20,107 bases of DNA, from assembly GCA_964651505.1 (NCBI GenBank), contig CAZYXT010000039.1, positions 1 to 20,107 of the forward strand, in the 5' to 3' direction. Of the stretch, positions 1 through 6,803 are shown piece after piece. Positions within the stretch are counted from its first letter, which is position 1; each line of letters starts with the position of its first letter. Position numbers and translations under genes: made by a program. Below the pieces are notes generated by a model, which ran no database searches, was not told where the DNA came from, and saw only the letters and a list, made by a program, of their open reading frames with translations. Source of the stretch: Avisuccinivibrio_A sp964651505. GTDB taxonomy: Bacteria; Pseudomonadota; Gammaproteobacteria; Enterobacterales; Succinivibrionaceae.

Positions 1-5
1 CTAAA

Positions 6-62
6 CTTGAGGCTGTCAAAACAAATCCTAAATTACAGCCTCAAGGAGCATTCTTTGAGGCT
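6..62 (+). promoter_or_regulatory. Mutually exclusive hairpins over the copA ribosome binding site
   Basis: The sequence TTGAGGCT occurs at 7-14 and again at 55-62, and its complement AGCCTCAA lies between them at 37-44. Two helices are therefore possible and compete for the same middle strand. The first pairs 6-16 with 35-45 (11 bp, 18-nt loop). The second pairs 37-44 with 55-62 (8 bp, 10-nt loop) and would bury GAGG at 57-60, the Shine-Dalgarno sequence of copA. The first arm also contains a possible -35 (TTGAGG, 7-12) with TAAATT at 29-34, so a DNA operator is an alternative reading. The window starts here, so the upstream promoter is not visible. Confidence 0.4.
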
Positions 63-66
63 TGCT

Positions 67-2505
67 ATGATCGAACAAGAATTTATCATCGGCGGCATGA
101 GTTGTGCCGCTTGCGCGTCCCGCGTGGAAAGAGCGGTCTGCAAACTCGACGGAACCTTCCGCGCCCAAGTCAATTTGTTAAAAAACAATCTTTTAATCTC
201 CTACGACGAAAACAAGCTGTCTGCCCAAAAGATAGCCGATGCGGTGAGCAAAGCAGGCTACAGCGCCTGCTTAAAAGGCGATGAGGCTTTAAGCTTGCAG
301 CAAGGGCAGGTATCAAAGCAAAAGCTCAGGCTTTGCCTGTCGCTTGTTTTGACCTTGCTTGTCATGATCATCTCCATGGGCCCCATGGCAGGGCTGAGTG
401 TGATCAATAACCCTCTTATGGCAGCATTATCGCAACTCGTGTTGACCGCGGGGGTCATCTTCTTTGAGCAAAAGTACTTTATAAGCGGGCTTAAAGCCGT
501 CATTCACAAAACCCCCAACATGGACACCCTGGTGGCCATGGGCGCGGGGGCTGCCTTTTTGTACTCCTGTTATGCAGCCGCAAAAGGCGGGCATCATCTT
601 TATTTTGAGTCGGCGGCGGCCATTTTGACCTTGGTGAGCGTTGGCAAGTACTTTGAGGCCAAGGCCAAGGTTAAAACTGCCGATCTGCTGTTAAAGCTCA
701 TGGACTTAAGCCCCAAGAGCGCCACGATAAAAAAAGACGATGAGGAGATCGAGGTTGAAGCCTCCCAAATCAAGGCAGGCGATCTCATCATCTTGCGCCA
801 AGGCGACTCTTTGGCAGCAGACGGCACGGTGGTACAAGGGGAGGGCTTTGCCGACGAAAGCGCCCTGACAGGCGAGGTCATGCCCGTCAAAAAGAAACAG
901 GGCAGCCCGATGCTTTCAGCAAGCATCCTCAAAACAGGCTATGTGGTGGTCAAAGCAAGTGCGGCAGGCGATGACACCACGCTTGCCAAAATCATCAGGC
1001 TGATTGAGAAGACCACCTCGCAAAAGGCTCCCATCGCAAGATTGGCCGACAAGATTGCCTTCTATTTTGTGCCTGCGGTCATTGCCGCGGCAGCCGTCAC
1101 GGCCGCAGCCTGGCTGTTGGCAGGAGCAAGGATAGAGCAGGCTTTGACCTTTGCCGTGTCTGTTTTGGTGGTCTCCTGCCCCTGCGCTTTGGGCCTTGCC
1201 ACCCCCACGGCCATCATGGCAGGCACGGGCCGCGGGGCTGCCCTTGGGATCTTGTACAAAAGCGCCGAGGCTCTTGAGGCAATGGGGCAGTGCACCACGG
1301 TCATCTTCGATAAAACCGGCACTCTGACCACAGGCAAAATCAGGCTTTTGTCGGTGCGCACGGCACAGGGCGCCCCCGAGGCCGTCTGTTTGCTGATGGC
1401 CTCGTCCGTGGAGGCCCAATCGGGGCATCCCATTGCCAAGGCCGTAACCGAGGCTGCCGCCGCGCGCAATTTAAAGCCGCTGCCTGCCCAAGGTTTTGAG
1501 CTTATCGAAGGGGTCGGCGTGTCTGCCAAGGTTGCAGGGGAGATCTGCCATGTGGGCAATTTGAAGCTCTTTGAGCACTTAAAGATAGATGATGCACGCA
1601 TCCAAGATCTCAAAGATGAAGCGGTGCGTGCCCAAAAAAGAGGACACAGCGCCTTGTTTTTGGCAAGGGGCGGGCGCGTGCAGGCCCTCTTTATCCTCGG
1701 GGATGCCTTAAAAGATGAGGCCCAAGCCGTCGTTGCGTATTTTAAAGAACACAAGCTTAAGACCATGCTTTTGACGGGCGACAGCGCCGAGGCTGCCTTG
1801 TCATTAAAAGAGAGGCTTGACCTTGCCCGGGCGCGCGGACGGCTTTTGCCTGCTGACAAGGCCCAAATCGTGATGGAGTGCAAGAGCCGCGGGGAAATGG
1901 TGTGCATGATAGGCGACGGCATCAATGATGCGGCCGCCCTCACGGCTGCCGATGCTGCCGTGGGCGTGGCAGGAGCTTCGGATATTGCGCTGTCATCTTG
2001 CAACATTGCCCTGATGCGCCCCGATTTTGGTTTGTGCGCCGCTGCCCATGCCTTAAGCGCGGCGACTTTGCGGATCATAAAAGAAAATCTGTTTTGGGCG
2101 TTCTTTTACAATGTCATTGCCATTCCCGTGGCCGCAGGCCTCTTTTACCCTTGGTGGGGGCTGAGTCTGTCTCCCATGCTTGCAGCCTTTTTGATGTCGT
2201 TAAGCTCAATTTGCGTGGTGAGCAACGCACTGCGCTTAAATTGGATTAAACTAACCGTGCCAAAATCACGCCAACAGGAGCACACTGTCATGAAAAAAGT
2301 CATGGACGTGCAGGGCATGCACTGCAATCACTGCACATCCTCGGTCAGCAAGGCTTTAAGCGCGCTGCCGGGCATCACCAACGTGAGTGTCAGCCTTGAT
2401 GAGCACAAGGCCGTGTTTGACGATGAGGGCCTTATCGACAACGAGACCCTTTGCGCCGTCATCGCCTCATTGGGCTTTGAGTGCAAGGGCATTCAAAATG
2501 CCTGA
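67..2505 (+). CDS. copA: Copper-type P1B-ATPase with C-terminal CopZ-like domain
   Basis: This inner-membrane pump most likely exports Cu(I) from the cytoplasm at the cost of ATP. The 812-residue protein begins with a heavy-metal-associated domain (GMSCAAC, Cys13 and Cys16). It has the transmembrane metal site CPC (371-373), the phosphorylation motif DKTGT (Asp415) and the hinge motif GDGIND (616-621), with hydrophobic helices between. After the last helix pair, where CopA proteins normally end, a second metal-binding domain follows (GMHCNHC, Cys753 and Cys756). The ATG at 67 is chosen because GAGG lies 6 nt upstream; a longer frame opens at a TTG at 7 but would run through the hairpin region. 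The CPC motif and the double HMA layout favour copper or silver over zinc or cadmium. No CueR-type regulator is visible next to it. Confidence 0.93.
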   Translation: MIEQEFIIGGMSCAACASRVERAVCKLDGTFRAQVNLLKNNLLISYDENKLSAQKIADAVSKAGYSACLKGDEALSLQQGQVSKQKLRLCLSLVLTLLVMIISMGPMAGLSVINNPLMAALSQLVLTAGVIFFEQKYFISGLKAVIHKTPNMDTLVAMGAGAAFLYSCYAAAKGGHHLYFESAAAILTLVSVGKYFEAKAKVKTADLLLKLMDLSPKSATIKKDDEEIEVEASQIKAGDLIILRQGDSLAADGTVVQGEGFADESALTGEVMPVKKKQGSPMLSASILKTGYVVVKASAAGDDTTLAKIIRLIEKTTSQKAPIARLADKIAFYFVPAVIAAAAVTAAAWLLAGARIEQALTFAVSVLVVSCPCALGLATPTAIMAGTGRGAALGILYKSAEALEAMGQCTTVIFDKTGTLTTGKIRLLSVRTAQGAPEAVCLLMASSVEAQSGHPIAKAVTEAAAARNLKPLPAQGFELIEGVGVSAKVAGEICHVGNLKLFEHLKIDDARIQDLKDEAVRAQKRGHSALFLARGGRVQALFILGDALKDEAQAVVAYFKEHKLKTMLLTGDSAEAALSLKERLDLARARGRLLPADKAQIVMECKSRGEMVCMIGDGINDAAALTAADAAVGVAGASDIALSSCNIALMRPDFGLCAAAHALSAATLRIIKENLFWAFFYNVIAIPVAAGLFYPWWGLSLSPMLAAFLMSLSSICVVSNALRLNWIKLTVPKSRQQEHTVMKKVMDVQGMHCNHCTSSVSKALSALPGITNVSVSLDEHKAVFDDEGLIDNETLCAVIASLGFECKGIQNA
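2276..2292 (+). promoter_or_regulatory. Internal ribosome binding site and in-frame start for a CopZ-like chaperone
   Basis: AGGAG at 2276-2280 lies 9 nt before an in-frame ATG at 2290, exactly at the boundary between the last membrane helices and the C-terminal metal-binding domain of CopA. Initiation there would yield a free 71-residue protein starting MKKVMDVQGMHCNHC, which is the size and layout of a CopZ copper chaperone. The site may instead be a fossil of a gene fusion. Whether it is used cannot be told from sequence alone. Confidence 0.45.
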
Positions 2506-2510
2506 TAAGG

Positions 2511-2538
2511 CAAGGGCCCGAGCCTTTCTTTGCCCTTG
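2511..2538 (+). terminator. Hairpin downstream of copA, possible terminator
   Basis: CAAGGGC (2511-2517) pairs with GCCCTTG (2532-2538), with a 14-nt loop, just after the copA stop. No U-run follows, so intrinsic termination is uncertain. The remaining 120 nt up to nifU hold no clear promoter; a TTGTGT at 2590 and TAAATA at 2617 are too far apart to be convincing. Confidence 0.3.
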
Positions 2539-2660
2539 GTGAAAAAGAGTTGCATCAAGAGCGCTTAGGCCGCATCAAAGCACATAAAGTTGTGTAAAAT
2601 GACCCCGCTTGCCAGATAAATACCATTTACAGACAAAGAGAAGTTTTTTGAGGCTTTAAG

Positions 2661-3560
2661 ATGTGGGATTATTCAGATAAGGTTAAAGATCACTTTTTGC
2701 ATCCGCGCAATGCCAGGGTAATGGAAGATGCCAACGCCATCGGCGATGTCGGCTCAATCATCTGCGGCGATGCCTTGCGCCTGATGCTCAAGATCAACCC
2801 TGTCACCAATGTCATTGAAGACGCGGCCTTCCAAACTTACGGGTGCGGCAGCGCCATTGCCTCCTCATCAGCCTTAACCGAGATGATTATAGGCAAGACC
2901 TTAGACGAGGCCGAAAAGATCACCAATAGGGAAATTGCCGATTATTTGGGAGGATTGCCTCCTGAGAAGATGCACTGTTCGGTGATGGGCAGGGAGGCTT
3001 TGGATGCGGCCATTGCCAACTACCACGGCAAAAGCTACGAGCAATCCCACGATGACGGCGAAATCGTCTGCCATTGCTTCGGGGTGGGCATCAACAAGAT
3101 CAAAAAGGCCGTATGGGAAAATCATCTGACCACGGTCGAAGAAGTCACCAATTACACCAAAGCAGGCGGCGGCTGCATGTCCTGCCACATGCGCATCGAA
3201 GAGATCATCGATGAAGTGTGGGTTGACCTTGAGCGTTGCGGCGTCCCCCGCCCGGGGCACGTTCCCACTCCCATCCCCTCTTTGAAGATCAATGTCTCAA
3301 CCGTCAAGAGCGCTCAAAGCTCCTTTGACGAGCAGACTTTGAACAACCCTCATTTCAAAGAGATCAAGGATGCCATCGACAAGATAAGCGCAGGCCTTGG
3401 CGGCGACTCCAAAGCCGAGCTTTGCGCCATCGACGGCACCACCGTCAAAGTCAGGCTTTCAGGACAGGTCAAGGAGGGCATGATGGCCGACATGACCTTG
3501 TCGTTCATCGAAAAACAGATCGGACAATTTGACGCGAATTTGCATGCCGCGGCAGTTTAG
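2661..3560 (+). CDS. nifU: NifU-type Fe-S cluster scaffold protein
   Basis: This is a cytoplasmic scaffold on which Fe-S clusters are built from sulfur supplied by the NifS encoded next door. The 299-residue protein has the three parts of NifU. The N-terminal IscU-like domain (about 1-124) carries the three ligand cysteines Cys35 (ICGD), Cys62 (YGCGS) and Cys106 (MHCSV). The central BFD-like [2Fe-2S] domain (about 134-190) has CxC (137, 139) and CxxC (172, 175). The C-terminal Nfu-like domain (about 228-290) keeps the flanking pattern (IDGTTVKVRLSG, then MTLSFIE) but has QVKEG where the family has a CxxC, so it cannot bind a cluster in the usual way. The start ATG follows TTTGAGG by a short AT-rich spacer. 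No nitrogenase genes are nearby, so a general Fe-S role is likely. Confidence 0.88.
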   Translation: MWDYSDKVKDHFLHPRNARVMEDANAIGDVGSIICGDALRLMLKINPVTNVIEDAAFQTYGCGSAIASSSALTEMIIGKTLDEAEKITNREIADYLGGLPPEKMHCSVMGREALDAAIANYHGKSYEQSHDDGEIVCHCFGVGINKIKKAVWENHLTTVEEVTNYTKAGGGCMSCHMRIEEIIDEVWVDLERCGVPRPGHVPTPIPSLKINVSTVKSAQSSFDEQTLNNPHFKEIKDAIDKISAGLGGDSKAELCAIDGTTVKVRLSGQVKEGMMADMTLSFIEKQIGQFDANLHAAAV

Positions 3561-3569
3561 GAGTTTAAG

Positions 3570-4817
3570 ATGGATACGCAGAATATGCAGCCGCAGCAGG
3601 GCATTTACCTTGACAACAATGCCACCACCAGAATCGATCCTGAGGTTTTGGAGGCCATGATGCCGTTTTTTACCACCTATTACGGCAATGCCTCTTCGCA
3701 ACATGATTTTGCCGTGCCCGTGGATAAGGCTTTGCAAAAAGCCCGCGAGCAGGTGGCAGACTTTTTGGGCGCCAAATACCCCGATGAGATCATCTTTACC
3801 TCCTGTGCCTCTGAGTCTGACAACACCGCCGTCTGGACTTCTTTGTGGACGCAAAAGGACAAAGACGAGATAGTCACCACCAAGCTTGAGCATCCTGCCA
3901 TCATGGATACCTGCTCGTTTTTGGGCTCCCGCGGAGTCAAGATGAAGTATCTTGGGGCCGATGCCCAAGGCGAGCTTGATGAGGAGCAGTACAGGAGATT
4001 GTTGTCAGATCGCACGGCTTTGGCCTCAATCATGTGGGCCAACAACGAAACCGGCAACATCTATCCTGTGGAGCGTTTTGCCCAAATTGCCCATGAAAGA
4101 GGGATCTTGTTTCACACCGATGCCGTGCAGGCGGCAGGCAAGGTTGCCATCAATTTGAAAGAAACCGACATCGACATGCTCTCGCTGTCAGGCCACAAGA
4201 TCCATGCCCCCAAGGGCATAGGCGTGCTGTATGTGCGCCGCGGCACCAGATTCATTCCTTACCTGCACGGTGGGCATCAGGAACGAGGCCGCCGCGCCGG
4301 CACCGAAAACGTCCCTTACATCGTAGGCCTGGGCAAAGCCTGCGAGCTTGCAAAGGCCCATCTTGAGATCATGAATACCAAGGTGAGGGCCCTGCGCGAC
4401 AGGCTCGAAGAGGGCATTGTCAAAACGATTCCCGAGGTGCTGGTGATGGGCGACAGAACAGGCCGCACTCCCAACACCCTCAACGTTGCCTTCAAGTTTG
4501 TGGAAGGAGAGGCCATTTTGTTGATGTTAAACGAGTACGGCATCGCCGCCTCCTCAGGCTCGGCCTGCTCGTCAGACTCCTTGGAACCCTCCCACGTCAT
4601 GCAGGCGATGGGCATTCCCTTCTCGGCCGCCCACGGCACCATCCGCTTCTCCTTGTCGCGCTTTACCACGCAAGAGGAGATAGACAAGACCCTTGAGGTG
4701 CTGCCCGGCATCATCGAGCGCCTGAGGGCTTTGTCGCCTTATTGGAACATGAACAAGCCTAAGCTTGTCAATGCCGATCACGAGTTTGACCCCGACTTGC
4801 AGGAAGTTCGGGCCTGA
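3570..4817 (+). CDS. nifS: NifS/IscS-type cysteine desulfurase
   Basis: This PLP enzyme converts L-cysteine to L-alanine and passes the persulfide sulfur to the NifU scaffold. The 415-residue protein shows the class I desulfurase layout: the N-terminal YLDNNATT motif, HTDAVQ in the cofactor pocket, SGHKIHAPKG with the PLP lysine at Lys210, and the mobile-loop catalytic cysteine at Cys333 in SGSACSS. Its ribosome binding site AGGAG (3559-3563) overlaps the nifU stop codon, and only 9 nt separate the two genes, so they are surely co-transcribed and probably translationally coupled. The extra C-terminal tail after about residue 395 is a modest family-specific extension. Specificity for cysteine rather than selenocysteine is inferred from family and neighbour. 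Confidence 0.94.
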   Translation: MDTQNMQPQQGIYLDNNATTRIDPEVLEAMMPFFTTYYGNASSQHDFAVPVDKALQKAREQVADFLGAKYPDEIIFTSCASESDNTAVWTSLWTQKDKDEIVTTKLEHPAIMDTCSFLGSRGVKMKYLGADAQGELDEEQYRRLLSDRTALASIMWANNETGNIYPVERFAQIAHERGILFHTDAVQAAGKVAINLKETDIDMLSLSGHKIHAPKGIGVLYVRRGTRFIPYLHGGHQERGRRAGTENVPYIVGLGKACELAKAHLEIMNTKVRALRDRLEEGIVKTIPEVLVMGDRTGRTPNTLNVAFKFVEGEAILLMLNEYGIAASSGSACSSDSLEPSHVMQAMGIPFSAAHGTIRFSLSRFTTQEEIDKTLEVLPGIIERLRALSPYWNMNKPKLVNADHEFDPDLQEVRA

Positions 4818-4826
4818 TCTTAAAAA

Positions 4827-4843
4827 GGGGGCCTCAGGCCCCC
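4827..4843 (+). terminator. Strong GC hairpin after nifS
   Basis: GGGGGCC (4827-4833) pairs perfectly with GGCCCCC (4837-4843) around a TCA loop, 10 nt after the nifS stop. An A-run precedes it and a loosely T-rich stretch (ending CTTTTTG) follows about 15 nt later. It probably ends the nifUS transcript, though the U-tract is not adjacent. Confidence 0.6.
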
Positions 4844-4910
4844 GAGCCTGTCTTCATCTTTTTGCCTCTTTAACTTTACTGTCCCGCCTTTTTTGCAATC
4901 TTTATTTTCG

Positions 4911-4937
4911 CAAGGCAGGTTTGATGCCTTTGCCTTG
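4911..4937. repeat. Inverted repeat upstream of the fliK promoter
   Basis: CAAGGCA (4911-4917) and TGCCTTG (4931-4937) form a perfect 7-bp inverted repeat ending 10 nt before the -24 element of fliK. It could be a regulator site or a minor RNA hairpin. The rest of 4844-5054 holds only the promoter and a GC-rich dyad around 4977-4988. Confidence 0.3.
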
Positions 4938-4947
4938 AGTTATAAAC

Positions 4948-4964
4948 TTGGCGTGCTTTTTGCT
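4948..4964 (+). promoter_or_regulatory. Sigma-54 (RpoN) promoter for fliK
   Basis: TTGGCGTG at 4948 and TTGCT ending at 4964 match the -24/-12 consensus (TGGCACG, N4, TTGCT). The invariant GG (4950-4951) and GC (4962-4963) are separated by exactly 10 nt, as sigma-54 requires. Transcription would start near 4975, giving an 80-nt leader. Sigma-54 control of mid-class flagellar genes is known in polarly flagellated gammaproteobacteria such as Vibrio and Pseudomonas. Confidence 0.65.
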
Positions 4965-5054
4965 CAATACAGGACAGCCCGGGCTGCCAAGATGCCCCGG
5001 GAACCGTGTGAGCACTGCCCGCAGGGGCATTGAAGCTTGGGAGAAGGAGAGACC

Positions 5055-6776
5055 ATGTTGCAAACATCCGTACTTAGTGCCGAAAGCGTCTCGACAGATT
5101 TTGCCGCAAGCGGCAATCGTCAGCAAAGTCTGACGGGTGATAAAGGCTTTGCTGCCCTTTTTGGCAGCATTCAGTCCAAAATATCTGCCTCAAGTTTTAA
5201 TGCAGGCTACAATTGCGTGGGCAATATTGCCAATAATGCCCGTACGGCCATGACCGAGCGCTCAAACTTCAATGATCAAAAAAACGATCTTGACGATGAG
5301 GATGATCATCAAAAAGAACGCGACGACAAACCCGAGCGCAAGAGCGATGATGGCATGAGTATCGAGGCTGCCTTGTGGACAGACCAAAACGCCCAAGCGA
5401 TGCAGCAGGCCCGGGATGCCGCTTCCAAGAGCACCGAAAACTTGGATCTTGGCAAAAGCGGGCGAAGCTTTGAGAGCGCGGCCGATTTTGAGCAAACCTT
5501 AACCGACGAAGACTTAAATTCCTTAAAACTCTTGGATCAAAGACAAGCCTCGGATAAGAGCACATCTTCAATTTCAACGCAAACTGATATGTTTGCCACC
5601 GACAAGGCGGTGCTCGACAGCCTTGATGGCAAGAGCAGCAAGGAGTTTGTCAATGAGCTGGCCGTCAAGCTTAATGTTGAAAAATTAAGCTTGGAGAAAG
5701 TTGCGGACACCTCTTTGCAAAAGGTTGAGGCCATAGGATTGCACAACAAGAGTGCCTCAGCGCAGTCTCAGAGCGAGACTTTATCTCAAGATCTGTCCTT
5801 GCTTGACAACAGCCTCAAATTAAAGGAGTCGATGCTCAAAGCTCAGATCAACGAGGCCAAGTTTGACGATCCAAACGGCATGTACAATGTCAAAAGCTCT
5901 TACCGATCGGCTCAGGGCGGATCATCTGTTTTGACCGAGCAGGGCAAACAGGGTCTCATGGCGCAAAGCTCTTTGATGCAGGGCCAATCAACCGAAGCTA
6001 AAAATTTGCAGGCATCGCAGGGGCTTTCTGCCATCAAAGCCTCTTTGTCCAATCAGGGCGCGCAATCTTTGGGCAGCGCCTTGACCAAGACGGTGGAGCA
6101 GGCCTTGCAAGTTCAAAATGCATCTTCATCAGTCCGTCCGATGCCCGGGCAGAATTTTGCGCAAGGCGTGCAGGGCGATGAGAGCCTTGGCATGCTGAAT
6201 CAATCTTTGGCAGCCGATCTTGACGAGACTTTTGCCTCCGCCTTAAAAGACATGCAGGGCAGTGCCCTGTTGTTTGCCCCCGAGAGCGCAGGCTTCAAAT
6301 CATCAGACAGAGGCTTTGTCACCACGGTCTCAGAGCTGCAAACTTATTACGCTCAGGCTTCAGCCGTCAAAGAGCCTGCCGCAGGAGCCTCCGGGCAAGA
6401 TGCCGGACAAAACATGAACAATGAGGCAGGATCGAATCGGAGCGGAGAATTGGCATCATTGTTTGCCCAAAAATTTGCCTTAAGCTCTGACGGTGCTTCG
6501 CAGGCTGCCATGGTCAACGAAATGGTGATGAGCATGGCCGCGCGCAACCTCAAGCGCATGACCATCGACTTGAATCCCAAGGTGCTCGGACGCATGAGCA
6601 TCAAGCTTACCGTCGATGACGACGGTGCCCTGCACAAAGTTCAGATCGGCGCCAGCAGCGACGTCACCCGCAATTTAATCAAGAATTCGCTGTCAACCTT
6701 GAATCAGCTTTTGTCGCGTCAGGGAACTGAAGTTGAAGCGAGCATAGACGATGATTGGTCATTGGCGCAGACCTAA
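5055..6776 (+). CDS. fliK: Flagellar hook-length control protein FliK
   Basis: FliK is secreted during flagellar assembly, measures hook length and switches the export apparatus from hook to filament substrates. The 573-residue protein has a long, low-complexity N-terminal part rich in Ser, Gln, Asp and Lys, including an acidic/basic stretch at roughly residues 68-100. This is typical of the ruler region. The C-terminal switch domain (about 485-570) carries the family signature IDLNPKVLGRMSIKL followed by a predicted helical segment. The ATG at 5055 is preceded by AAGGAGA, giving good spacing; the frame opens earlier only at a TTG. It stands alone here, without other flagellar genes, behind its own sigma-54 type promoter. 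Confidence rests on the C-terminal motif, since ruler regions diverge freely. Confidence 0.85.
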   Translation: MLQTSVLSAESVSTDFAASGNRQQSLTGDKGFAALFGSIQSKISASSFNAGYNCVGNIANNARTAMTERSNFNDQKNDLDDEDDHQKERDDKPERKSDDGMSIEAALWTDQNAQAMQQARDAASKSTENLDLGKSGRSFESAADFEQTLTDEDLNSLKLLDQRQASDKSTSSISTQTDMFATDKAVLDSLDGKSSKEFVNELAVKLNVEKLSLEKVADTSLQKVEAIGLHNKSASAQSQSETLSQDLSLLDNSLKLKESMLKAQINEAKFDDPNGMYNVKSSYRSAQGGSSVLTEQGKQGLMAQSSLMQGQSTEAKNLQASQGLSAIKASLSNQGAQSLGSALTKTVEQALQVQNASSSVRPMPGQNFAQGVQGDESLGMLNQSLAADLDETFASALKDMQGSALLFAPESAGFKSSDRGFVTTVSELQTYYAQASAVKEPAAGASGQDAGQNMNNEAGSNRSGELASLFAQKFALSSDGASQAAMVNEMVMSMAARNLKRMTIDLNPKVLGRMSIKLTVDDDGALHKVQIGASSDVTRNLIKNSLSTLNQLLSRQGTEVEASIDDDWSLAQT

Positions 6777-6803
6777 ATCAGGACAGCTTGAGCTGAAACA
6801 TAA

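Noticed and set aside
1062..2078. Long minus-strand open frame (338 codons) inside copA
   Set aside because: It lies wholly opposite a gene with all P-type ATPase motifs, has Ala/Ser-rich composition typical of antisense frames, and shows no motif or ribosome binding site.
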